From Acidimicrobiia bacterium (GTDB taxonomy: Bacteria; Actinomycetota; Acidimicrobiia; Spongiisociales; Spongiisociaceae): 64,000 bases of DNA. Below are positions 42,815 to 51,056 of this stretch, piece after piece. The number at the start of each line of letters is the position of its first letter. The first letter of the stretch is position 1. Position numbers and translations under genes: made by a program. The notes under the pieces are model-generated. The model searched no databases and had not been told where the DNA came from. It saw nothing but the letters and a program-made list of their open reading frames with translations. Location of the stretch: NCBI GenBank assembly GCA_011523635.1, contig WTGI01000076.1, positions 1-64,000 on the forward strand. Reading direction: 5' to 3'.

Positions 42815-44551
42815 ATGGCGGCCGTCGAACGCGAGAACCGGAACGTGCGCTACGAACCGGAGGAGATCCCGCCTCGCCTCGTAACGGCCGGGGCCGGTCT
42901 GCAGGCCGCCACGATAATCGTCGCGCCGATCGTCCTCACCGTCGTGATCGTCGCCAGGGTGGCCGAGCAGCCGGAGTCCTACATCTCCTGGGCCGTGTTC
43001 GCGGCGCTGATCGTAAGCGGAGTGACCACCGTGCTTCAGGCCCTGAAGTGGGGGCGCATAGGCGCCGGGTACGTGCTCGTCATGGGAACCTCAGGAGCGT
43101 TCATCGCCGTATGCGTAGCGGCGCTGGTGGAGGGCGGGCCGTCCATGATGGCCAGCCTGATCGTGATCTCGTCGCTCTTCCAGTTCCTGATGGCGGCCCG
43201 GCTCTCGCTGCTGCGTCGCATATTCACCCCGGTCGTCTCGGGAACCGTGATCATGCTCATCACGGCCACGGTCATGCCGGTCGTGTTCGATTCGCTGACG
43301 GACGTACCCGAGGGGATATCGTCGGCCGCGGCCCCTATTGCCGTTGCCGCGACCCTGGCTACGGTCGCCGGACTGGTGTTGCGGGCCCCGTCGGCGTTGC
43401 GGCTGTGGTCACCGGTCATCGGCATCGCGGTGGGTTGCGCGGTGGCGGCCCCGTTCGGACTGTATGACCTGGGGCCCGTGCTGGATGCCCCCTGGGTGGG
43501 TGTGCCCTCGGGCGGGTGGCCAGGGCTGGAGCTCACTCCCGGCCCCGAGTTCTGGGCGCTGCTCCCCGCCTTCGTGGTCGTGACCCTGGTGGGTGCGATA
43601 GAGACCCTAGGTGACGGGGTGGCGATCCAGCGGGTCTCCCGGCGCCGCCAGCAGGCAACCGACTTCCGGGTGGTGCAGGGAGCACTGAACGCCGACGGCA
43701 CGGGCAACCTGCTCTCGGGCCTGGCGGGAACCCTTCCCAACACGACCTACTCGTCAAGCATCTCGCTAGCCGAGGTCACGGGCATCGCGGCGCGGAGGGT
43801 CGGCGCTGTGATCGGCGTCATCTTCGTTGCGGTGGCGTTCCTGCCCAAGGCGACGGCGCTCCTGATCGGCATCCCGGCGCCGGTGGCGGCCGCGTACATC
43901 TCCGTCCTCCTCGCTCTGCTGTTCATCCAGGGCGTGAAGATCGTCCTCCAGGACGGCCTCGACCATCGCAAGGCCGTGATCGCGGGACTGGCGTTCTGGA
44001 TCGGCGTGGGCTTCCAGAACCAGGTGATCTACCCCGATCTGCTGGGACAGGGGTTCTTGGGGGTGTTGCTCGGAAACGGCATGACGTCAGGCGCGATCGT
44101 CGCCATTCTCATGACGTCCTTCATGGAGCTGACCGGCCCACGGCGGATGCGGTTGGAGATCGGTCTCGACTTGGAAACGCTGCCGAAGCTCGGAGACTTC
44201 CTGCGCAGGTTTGCCACCAAGGTCGGGTGGGACTCCGACTCGGCGGAGAGGCTGGTCCTGGTCGGCGAGGAGACCCTGTCCAGCCTGGAAACGGCACAGG
44301 ACCAGGCCGAGGGGGACCGCCGCCTGGTGGTGGCCGCCCGTTCCCGCGCCGAGGGGGCGGAGTTGGAGTTCGTGTGCGCCTCGGACAGGGAGAACCTGGA
44401 GGACCGCCTGTCCTACCTGGCCGACGCACCCGAGATAGCCGATGTCCGCGAGATCTCCTTCCGCCTGCTCGAGCACTACTCGTCGTCAGTCCGCCACCAG
44501 AAGTACCACGGAGTGGATGTCGTCACCGTGACCGTGGACGCCCCCCGCTAG
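42815..44551 (+). CDS. NCS2 (xanthine/uracil) family permease with C-terminal kinase-like domain
   Basis: A 578-residue transporter. Residues about 20-440 contain 12-14 helices with the nucleobase:cation symporter-2 pattern (VTLVGAIETLGDGVAIQRVSRR; NGLAGTLPNT-like SGLAGTLPNTTYSSSISLAE). The C-terminal 135 residues are soluble and resemble a degenerate HATPase/anti-sigma fold (AERLVLVGEETLSSLE; SFRLLEHYSSSVRHQKYHG). An extra domain of this sort is not part of classical NCS2 carriers. The ATG at 42815 has GAGGAGGG. The carrier could import purines, uracil or another anion. Context with the sulfur genes is suggestive only. Confidence 0.8.
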   Translation: MAAVERENRNVRYEPEEIPPRLVTAGAGLQAATIIVAPIVLTVVIVARVAEQPESYISWAVFAALIVSGVTTVLQALKWGRIGAGYVLVMGTSGAFIAVCVAALVEGGPSMMASLIVISSLFQFLMAARLSLLRRIFTPVVSGTVIMLITATVMPVVFDSLTDVPEGISSAAAPIAVAATLATVAGLVLRAPSALRLWSPVIGIAVGCAVAAPFGLYDLGPVLDAPWVGVPSGGWPGLELTPGPEFWALLPAFVVVTLVGAIETLGDGVAIQRVSRRRQQATDFRVVQGALNADGTGNLLSGLAGTLPNTTYSSSISLAEVTGIAARRVGAVIGVIFVAVAFLPKATALLIGIPAPVAAAYISVLLALLFIQGVKIVLQDGLDHRKAVIAGLAFWIGVGFQNQVIYPDLLGQGFLGVLLGNGMTSGAIVAILMTSFMELTGPRRMRLEIGLDLETLPKLGDFLRRFATKVGWDSDSAERLVLVGEETLSSLETAQDQAEGDRRLVVAARSRAEGAELEFVCASDRENLEDRLSYLADAPEIADVREISFRLLEHYSSSVRHQKYHGVDVVTVTVDAPR

Positions 44552-44609
44552 ACCACCCGCGGGAAGGCACCGCGTACAAGGCGCGAGTTGCCGAAAAGAG
44601 GAGCAGAAC

Positions 44610-44846
44610 GTGACCATCACAGTTTCTCGGGAAGAAGTCGTCAGGATGCTCGAAAGGGCTGCCAACGATGTCGGACTCGTATTGCGCGACTTCTACGAGT
44701 TCGGCAAGACCGACCGCCTGGACGACCCCTGGCTGCGGGACCTTTGGCTCATCTGGGGCGACACCCTCACCGAAGAGGACCTTGGTGGAAGTTGTGTGGA
44801 GGGCACCACCATCAACCGGAGCAGTGGGCATGACATGCGCCACTAG
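44610..44846 (+). CDS. small hypothetical protein
   Basis: A 78-residue acidic protein (EVVRMLERAANDVGLVLRDF; DPWLRDLWLIWGDTLTEEDL), probably helical and soluble. The GTG at 44610 has a GAGGAG ribosome site seven bases upstream, which supports translation. It stops at 44846, just before the RNase HII gene, and the two may be one transcript. No family is recognised. Confidence 0.5.
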   Translation: MTITVSREEVVRMLERAANDVGLVLRDFYEFGKTDRLDDPWLRDLWLIWGDTLTEEDLGGSCVEGTTINRSSGHDMRH

Positions 44847-44867
44847 TTGGTGGCCTATGCTCGCCAG

Positions 44868-45656
44868 GTGACCGGACCTACTCCGCTCCGAACGAAGCGT
44901 AGGCCCTCCCTGAAGTGGGAAAGTGGCCTATGGGACATGGGTCACGCAGTGGTTGCAGGAGTTGACGAAGCCGGATGGGGAGCATTGGCCGGACCGGTGT
45001 CGGTCGGAGCCGCAATCCTCCCCAAGGAGCAGCCTCCCTTTCCCCTGAGAGACTCCAAGGCCCTCAAGAAGAAGCGGCGTGAAGCTCTTTTCGAGCAGGT
45101 GATTGAGTGGTGCACCCACTGGGCAGTAGGCCACGCCACCCACGAGGAGTGTGATCGGTTGGGTGCATCGGAGGCCCGGACGCTGGCATCTCATCGAGCA
45201 CTCGGGGCCTTGGGCGTCGTACCCTTCGTTCTCGTGGACGGCGGCCAGGATTTCGTGGGTAGTGATACGTATGAGACAAAATGTGTGCCGAAGGGCGACA
45301 CGGTCTCGGTTTTCATTGCCGCAGCGGCCGTCCTCGCCAAGGTTGTAAGGGATCGGATCATGCGCGACCTGTCTGGCCATTACGCCGGTTACGACCTCGA
45401 GGTCAATAAGGGTTACTACGGTCACAATGAGCGCCACAAGGACGCTTTACTCGCCCTAGGCCCATCGGGCGTACACCGGGGCAGCGCGGAGTTAAGGAAG
45501 TTAAAAGTGAAGTTGAGGGACCTCCCGCTAACCGGCAATTCCCATCACGTCCGGTCCGAGGTAGCGAAGGTTCCGTCGGAATTCGCCGATTATTCCCAGC
45601 TAAGTGAGTGGGTGGATTCGAATAGTGTCACTCGGTCCTCGATGCTGACGGGGTGA
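44868..45656 (+). CDS. ribonuclease HII-like protein (divergent)
   Basis: A 262-residue RNase HII-type protein that would nick the RNA strand at ribonucleotides in DNA. The catalytic Asp-Glu pair is in VAGVDEAGWG (residues 33-34). A further acidic residue lies in LVDGGQD, and the helix SVFIAAAAVLAKVVRDRIMRDL and the GYYGHNERHKDALLALGPS...HRGS motif are conserved. The near-invariant Arg of the DEAGRG loop is Trp here. A C-terminal tail of about 45 residues is extra. The local base composition is less GC-rich than the neighbours, hinting at acquisition. The start is uncertain: GTG at 44868 is used, with TTG 44847 and ATG 44937 also in frame. Confidence 0.75.
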   Translation: MTGPTPLRTKRRPSLKWESGLWDMGHAVVAGVDEAGWGALAGPVSVGAAILPKEQPPFPLRDSKALKKKRREALFEQVIEWCTHWAVGHATHEECDRLGASEARTLASHRALGALGVVPFVLVDGGQDFVGSDTYETKCVPKGDTVSVFIAAAAVLAKVVRDRIMRDLSGHYAGYDLEVNKGYYGHNERHKDALLALGPSGVHRGSAELRKLKVKLRDLPLTGNSHHVRSEVAKVPSEFADYSQLSEWVDSNSVTRSSMLTG

Positions 45657-45697
45657 TCACCTGCGGGCGACCTTAGGGCCGACGTTCCGAATAGTTG

Positions 45698-47362
45698 TCA
45701 GACCACGGCGAGTGGGGCCATCGCTTCGATGTCGGTTACGACATCGATGACGACCGGGCGTCCTGCCGCCAGAGCCCGTTCCAGGGCGGGGCCGATCTGG
45801 TCCCGCTGCTCCACCCGGATGCCCATTGCCCCCATCCCCTCGGCGAGTCGGGCGAAGTCCACGTGGGTGAAGGTCCACAGGCGGCGTCCCTCCGGGGTCT
45901 GCTCTCCTCCGTAGGCGCGGTCGAACCCGCGGGCGGACTGGTTGCCCGAGGAGTTGTTGTTGACCACTGTCACGGTGTTGATGCCCCACCGGACGGCGGT
46001 CTCGATCTCGGCGATGTGGTACCAGAGCCCGGCGTCGCCGGTAAAGCAGACCACGGGGCGGTCCGGGGCGGCGCACTTGGCGCCCAGCGCGGCGGGGAAC
46101 GCCCAGCCGAGGTGTCCGGCGCTGCGGAGGTACCGCTGGTAAGGGCTCCGGGTGTCGAACATGCCGCCCATCCACATTCCGGCGTGGCCGGTGTCGACCA
46201 CGACGCAGGCATCGTCGGGCACGAGATCCGTCAACTCCGCGCAGAGCCGCTCCGGGCGGATCGGCGCCGCATCCGAGCGAAGGCGCCCTAGGTGTTGCCG
46301 GCGCCACGCATCCAATTCATCGCGGACGGCGACGAGCCACTCCTGCCGGTTCGCACGGGCTGGGCCGGCTCCTTCGAGGATGGCGGTGAGAGCTTCCCTG
46401 GCATCGGCGTTGATAGCAATCCGTAGTGGGTAGTTGCGGCCCAGCATTTCCGGGTCGATGTCGATCTGGATGGCAGGAACCCCGGGTTTCGGGACCCGCC
46501 AGAAGTGGGTCGTCATGCTGCCGGTACTCGACCCCACGAAACACACCAGGTCGGCCTGGTTGACGACCCGGTTGGCGGCGCTTCGCGAGTAGGTACCCAC
46601 CACCCCGACGCACAGGGGGTGGCGTCCGGGGATCGTGTCCTTCGCGTTGAGGGAGGTCACCACGGGGATGGAGAGCCGTTCCGCAACAGCCACCAGTTCG
46701 CCTGCGGCCCGGGAGGCCCGTACGCCACCGCCCGCCACCAGCACCGGCCGCTCGGCGCGCTCGAGCAAGTCGATCGCGGCCGCCACGGCATGCGGGTCGG
46801 GGAGGGGTCGCACCGGAGGCACCGAGGCGAATCGTGGCTCGACGGAGGGGTCGAGGTTTCCCTCCCCGAGGTCGACCTGGCCCTCGTTGCCGACGAACTG
46901 GAGGTGTGCCGGCCCGGGACGGCCGGACACCGCCGAGCGGAATGCCCGGCGAACCAGATCGGGAATCCGCTCCACAGAGTCAACCTCAGCGCTGAACGTG
47001 GTGACGTTGACGAAGGCGGGCAGGTCGTCCACCTCCTGGTAGACACCCTTGCCGGCCGCTACCGGATCGCGTCCCCCGGTGAGCGCGATAACCGGGGAAT
47101 TGGCCAGGTGGGCGTCGCGGAGGCCGGCGGCCAGATTGAGCGCTCCCACCGCCTGGGCCATGCATACCCCGGGCCGGCCCGCCATCCTGGCGTACCCGTC
47201 GGCCATGTACGCGGCCGGCTTCTCCCCGTGGGTGTGGATGCGCCGCACGCCGAACCGCTCCAGTTCCGCAAGCGTTCGCCGGAGGACGGCCGGCACCATG
47301 AAGACATGGGTCACCCCGTACCCGTCGAGCATCTGTGCCAGCGCCCGAGCCCCCGTCATCAT
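45698..47362 (-). CDS. thiamine-pyrophosphate enzyme (acetolactate synthase-like)
   Basis: A 554-residue TPP-dependent enzyme of the acetolactate synthase/benzoylformate decarboxylase group. The N-terminal PYR domain has the catalytic Glu47 in HTHGEKPAAYMADGY, the central domain binds nucleotide, and the C-terminal PP domain has GDAGLWYHIAEIETAVRWG...VVNNN for TPP and magnesium. Substrate is not evident: no regulatory small subunit is near, so valine/isoleucine synthesis is unlikely. A 2-oxoacid or sulfonate carboligase or decarboxylase is possible. The ATG at 47362 begins the conserved region; no ribosome site is clear. It converges on the RNase HII gene. Confidence 0.8.
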   Translation of the reverse strand: MMTGARALAQMLDGYGVTHVFMVPAVLRRTLAELERFGVRRIHTHGEKPAAYMADGYARMAGRPGVCMAQAVGALNLAAGLRDAHLANSPVIALTGGRDPVAAGKGVYQEVDDLPAFVNVTTFSAEVDSVERIPDLVRRAFRSAVSGRPGPAHLQFVGNEGQVDLGEGNLDPSVEPRFASVPPVRPLPDPHAVAAAIDLLERAERPVLVAGGGVRASRAAGELVAVAERLSIPVVTSLNAKDTIPGRHPLCVGVVGTYSRSAANRVVNQADLVCFVGSSTGSMTTHFWRVPKPGVPAIQIDIDPEMLGRNYPLRIAINADAREALTAILEGAGPARANRQEWLVAVRDELDAWRRQHLGRLRSDAAPIRPERLCAELTDLVPDDACVVVDTGHAGMWMGGMFDTRSPYQRYLRSAGHLGWAFPAALGAKCAAPDRPVVCFTGDAGLWYHIAEIETAVRWGINTVTVVNNNSSGNQSARGFDRAYGGEQTPEGRRLWTFTHVDFARLAEGMGAMGIRVEQRDQIGPALERALAAGRPVVIDVVTDIEAMAPLAVV

Positions 47363-47552
47363 GCTGGGCACGTTAACGGTTGTGTCGTTCCGGGTGTGCG
47401 TCCGCCATTCACCCGCGCCCACCCGCCGATGTGGCCACAGGTCCGGGCTAGTCCTGCCTGACCCGGACCAGAGGGCCAAGACCGCCGATTTATTGGCACA
47501 TGGAGCGCCGTTAAGTGGCATATGGGATTGGCCGGGATCTGCGGAGGCTCCC

Positions 47553-47807
47553 AAACTCCACCTCTCCGATCCCTCCCTGACGGTGGCCGCACTCGATACG
47601 GGAGTGGCTGCCCTCTGGCGGGAACTGCGGTTCGCTGGTCAACTCTTCGAGCCCATGGTCACCCGTGACCTTCAGGTGGACCATGAAGCCATCACCGCGA
47701 CGGAGCTTCGCCCGACGTGGAGCCGGGAATCTTCGCAACCCTACGATTTTGAAAGCGTGGCTTTCAAAAAACGCTCAGAATTGAAAGCGTGGCTTTCAAA
47801 ATCGTAG
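47553..47807 (+). pseudogene. 3' remnant of AAA ATPase with DUF4143-type C-terminus
   Basis: An internal frame encodes KLHLSDPSLTVAALDTGVAAL followed by LWRELRFAGQLFEPMVTRDLQV. This matches the region of DUF4143 ATPases just before their nuclease-like end (DPSLA...LFESMVVRDLRV). The AAA module is absent and the frame then runs into the palindromic repeats and stops at 47807. It is a decayed relic in the 620-base stretch between the TPP enzyme and the TAP-like gene. The 47363-47552 part shows nothing else recognisable. Confidence 0.55.
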
Positions 47808-47811
47808 GTTG
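47736..47811. repeat. nested inverted and direct repeats at end of ATPase relic
   Basis: The sequence TTGAAAGC-GTG-GCTTTCAA occurs twice, at 47749-47767 and 47781-47799. Each copy is a perfect hairpin; the first stem extends to 10 bp (TTTTGAAAGC). The pair is enclosed by outer arms CAACC(C)TACGATT (from 47736) and AATCGTAGGTTG (to 47811), so the whole 76 bases also fold on themselves. It is AT-rich against a GC-rich background. It may be a small palindromic mobile repeat or a recombination scar. Confidence 0.8.
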
Positions 47812-47982
47812 TGTGGCGGGTGCTCGATCCTGAGTCGCCGGAACTCATGACAATCCCGACGTCGATACTCGCCTGGCTCCTTGATACTTGACCTGGAGAT
47901 CTGAGGCCGGACGGATCGTCCGTAAGCCCGGCTCACGGATAGGATTCGCCGATCACCGGACCACTCCGCGGGGGGCTGCACA

Positions 47983-49782
47983 ATGTCTTGGGATACTTCG
48001 CGACCGGGCGGTAGTGGTAGGGGCGTCGCCCGCAGTCATCAGTGCCGCATCCGGATAACGGTCATGGTGCTCGCATTGCTGGCGGCGGCCTGCTCGCCAC
48101 AGGACGACGCTGCCGGTGGGGAGGCCGGTGAAGCGGCTACCACGACCGTTGCCTCCACAGTAAGCGAGCCGGTTACCACTGCGTCTGCTTCCACCCTTAG
48201 CGAGCCGGCTACCACCACGTCCACCGCGCCCAGCGGGACGGTGACGACCGGTGCTGATCCGAGCGTGACGACCACCGTTACCACCGCGGCGGGCGCGGAC
48301 CGCAGCGACGATCCGGACGATGAGGACGCGGCAGATCCGGTCGACGAGACCGGCGCCGTGGATGGCGCGGACGGGAGCCCTGCGGCCCCCGAGCGCACCG
48401 TGCGGTGGATCGAATGTGAGTTCGTGGGAATCGAGTGCGGTGTCGTGACGGTGCCACTCGACTATCGCGACCCGGGTGCGGGAGAGTTGGCCCTCACGAT
48501 CGCCGTGCACCGCGCCACCGATCCGGACCGGCGCATCGGCTACCTGGTGGTGAATCCCGGAGGACCGGGCGCCAGTGGCGTCGACATGGCTGCGTGGGCG
48601 CTGGACGGCCCCGGTGTGGTCTTCACCGCACCGGTGCTCGAACGGTTCGACATCTTGGGCTTCGACCCCCGAGGCGTCGGGCGCTCGGAGCCTCCCTTCG
48701 TGTGCGGCGAGCCCGGGGCGCAGCTCGCGCTGCTCTCGCAGGTGGAACTCCCGTTCGACGCCCCCGAGGAGTTCGCTGCGGCCGAGGAGGCGGCGCTGCT
48801 CTGCGTAGAGTCGATGGGCGCCGCGGCCGGCCTCTTGCATAGCGAGTACGTGGCCCGCGATATGGACGAGATCCGCAAGGCACTCGGAGCGGAGCAGATC
48901 AGCTACTTCGGCGTGTCATACGGCGCCGCCCTCGGCGTGTGGTACGCCACATTGTTCCCCGAGTCGGTGCGAGCCATGGTGGTCGACGGCGCGGACAACC
49001 CGGTCGACGACGTCAGCACGGTGGAGGCGCGCGTCGCCAACGTGATCGACGAGCTCCGCCAGTTCGAGGTGCTGCTGGGCGAGGCCCTTGACGCGTGCGA
49101 TCAGCCCGAGTGCCCGATGTACAACGACGGCGACCCGCGGGGGTATTTCAAGGAGAACGTCGGCGCGCTTGAGGCGGTGGCCGAGGCCACGGGAGGGAAT
49201 CCGTTAGCGGGAGCACTGGCGATCATCACGCCGCTATACAGCGAGGAAGCCTGGCCCTACCTGTGGATAGGCTACGCGTTGCTCGTCGAGGAAGACGATC
49301 CATCCCTCCTCGCCGAGTTCGCCCGGTTCCAACTCGGGGACAGCCACGGCGGGACCACCTTCGTGGAGCACGTCAACTGCCTCGACTCCTGGCTGCTGCA
49401 CCCGCAACTGGATCGCCACGTGCGGCTGTCCGACGAGACGGCGATGGAAGAGGCGGTGCGCCGGGAACTGCCGCTCCTGGCCCACCTCGAGTTCACGGCG
49501 CCGGGCACGTGCGCGTTCTACGACCTTCTCGACCGGCCCTCGTTCGGCGGGGCGCTCGACGGCGGCGATGTGCCCATCGTGGTCATCGGCAACCCCAAGG
49601 ATCCCGCCACGCCGCTCAGCGAATCACGCGAGCTGGTGGAAGATACGCTGTCGAACGGCTACCTGCTCGAGGCCGAGCACTTCGCGCACGGGGTGTATCC
49701 CAGCAACGAGTGCGCCAACGAGATCATCCACCGGGCCTTGATCGACCTTGTTCTTCCCGAGGAACGCACCACGATCTGCTGA
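47983..49782 (+). CDS. alpha/beta hydrolase lipoprotein (TAP-like peptidase family)
   Basis: A 599-residue exported hydrolase. A lipoprotein signal ends VMVLALLAAAC near residue 37. A Thr/Ser/Ala-rich linker runs to about residue 130. The tripeptidyl-aminopeptidase-like alpha/beta hydrolase domain has the oxyanion segment VVNPGGPGASG and the nucleophile Ser312 in FGVSYGAA. A C-terminal TAP-like domain carries the likely catalytic Asp (GNPKDPATPLSESREL) and His (EAEHFAHGVYPSNEC). Family members cleave short peptides or act as esterases outside the cell. The ATG at 47983 is the first in frame. It converges on the PhyH gene. Confidence 0.87.
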   Translation: MSWDTSRPGGSGRGVARSHQCRIRITVMVLALLAAACSPQDDAAGGEAGEAATTTVASTVSEPVTTASASTLSEPATTTSTAPSGTVTTGADPSVTTTVTTAAGADRSDDPDDEDAADPVDETGAVDGADGSPAAPERTVRWIECEFVGIECGVVTVPLDYRDPGAGELALTIAVHRATDPDRRIGYLVVNPGGPGASGVDMAAWALDGPGVVFTAPVLERFDILGFDPRGVGRSEPPFVCGEPGAQLALLSQVELPFDAPEEFAAAEEAALLCVESMGAAAGLLHSEYVARDMDEIRKALGAEQISYFGVSYGAALGVWYATLFPESVRAMVVDGADNPVDDVSTVEARVANVIDELRQFEVLLGEALDACDQPECPMYNDGDPRGYFKENVGALEAVAEATGGNPLAGALAIITPLYSEEAWPYLWIGYALLVEEDDPSLLAEFARFQLGDSHGGTTFVEHVNCLDSWLLHPQLDRHVRLSDETAMEEAVRRELPLLAHLEFTAPGTCAFYDLLDRPSFGGALDGGDVPIVVIGNPKDPATPLSESRELVEDTLSNGYLLEAEHFAHGVYPSNECANEIIHRALIDLVLPEERTTIC

Positions 49783-49818
49783 TCGGCCGGGGGGAGGAGC
49801 CCCGATACCCGGGACGGG

Positions 49819-50808
49819 TCAGGCACAGATGGGCTGGCGGGCGTTCGCCTCCCATCGTGCGTTCAGGTTCATGGGGGTCACGCCGCCGGCGATCCGGTCC
49901 CGGGCGTCCCACCAAAGGTTCGCCCATTCTTCGGGGTCGGTGACCACCGACTCGGGGTGGGCGCGGCTGCGGGCGACGAATCCGGGGAACACGGAGCGGC
50001 CGGTGGGTTGGCCGATCGGCTGGTAGCGGAGGTCGAAGCTCCACCGAATGTCGTCGCTGTGGTTGTCCAGGGAACCGTGTTCGGTCAGCTTGTTCAGCAG
50101 GATCGCGCCTCCGGCCGGCACCTCCATGGTAATGACCCGTCCGTCGTCGATGATCGACTCGGGAATGTAGATCTCGGCGGGGAAGATCTTGCCCGGACAG
50201 TGAAGGGTCATCTCCTCGCGATGGCTGCCGCGCTCCACGATCAGGCACCCGTTCTCGAGGGTGGCATCCGTCACGGCGAGCCAAATGGTCAGCATGTCGG
50301 TTTCGTCGGCCTCGGTATCGATGACCGCCGAGTCCTGGTGCCACAGGGTGGCGGCGATGTTGGCGTCGAGCGCCGCCTCCGGCAGATGGCGGACGGGCGG
50401 TTTGATCCGGGTGTGCTGCACCGGGTTGGAGTAGATCTCCGGTCCTATCACCGACTCCACGATGTCGAGCAGGCGCGGGTTGGTGAGCAGGCGGAACGCC
50501 TCCGGCCCGGCGTTCATGGTGTGGCTGTGGTCGAGGTCCTCGAGCAGAGGGAGGGAGATGTCGAGGTGCTGGTAGAGGTCGTACATGTCGTCGAGCTGCT
50601 GCATCGCCTCGATGTAGCACTCCGAGAAGGTGGTTCCGGTGAGCGGCCGCAGTTTTCCTTCCAGGGCCAGGTCGGCTGAGACCCGATCGACGATCTTCCG
50701 GTACTCGGCCTCGATCGCGGCCAGGTCGTCCCCGGTGAGTACGTCCTCGACGATCAGGTAACCGTCCTCCTGGAACCGGTCCAGCTGGTCCACCGTGAGC
50801 CCGGCCAT
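49819..50808 (-). CDS. phytanoyl-CoA dioxygenase (PhyH) family protein
   Basis: A 329-residue Fe(II)/2-oxoglutarate-dependent oxygenase of the PhyH family. The iron ligands are likely His157 and Asp159 (LWHQDSAV) and His244 (LTEHGSLDN), with a 2-oxoglutarate-binding Arg near residue 256 or 271. The ATG at 50808 is preceded by GGAGGTGAGAGG, a strong site; an upstream in-frame extension lacks one. The family hydroxylates very diverse small molecules, so the substrate cannot be named. It stands alone between convergent and same-strand neighbours. Confidence 0.87.
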   Translation of the reverse strand: MAGLTVDQLDRFQEDGYLIVEDVLTGDDLAAIEAEYRKIVDRVSADLALEGKLRPLTGTTFSECYIEAMQQLDDMYDLYQHLDISLPLLEDLDHSHTMNAGPEAFRLLTNPRLLDIVESVIGPEIYSNPVQHTRIKPPVRHLPEAALDANIAATLWHQDSAVIDTEADETDMLTIWLAVTDATLENGCLIVERGSHREEMTLHCPGKIFPAEIYIPESIIDDGRVITMEVPAGGAILLNKLTEHGSLDNHSDDIRWSFDLRYQPIGQPTGRSVFPGFVARSRAHPESVVTDPEEWANLWWDARDRIAGGVTPMNLNARWEANARQPICA

Positions 50809-51056
50809 CCTCTCACCTCCTACGTGCCGGTGAGGCGTAACTCTACATCCGCGCGTGCACATAGGGAGTGCACGATCGTCGATAAGTGGCGGCGCCGGGA
50901 CCGCAACGGCCCCGAGCGGGTGGTCGCCGCGGGAGCGGACAGGATTCCATCTATCGAACCCTGTTCCGTCAGGTGGGTTCGCGAACCGGCGCCCGGCATC
51001 CGACCGGGCATCGCCACACGGTGAACCCGGCAGGGCTTCTATCTCGGGCAGTCGTC

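Noticed and set aside
47747-47801. Possible CRISPR-like repeats
   Set aside because: There are only two copies separated by 11 bases, each is a full palindrome, and no cas genes are present.
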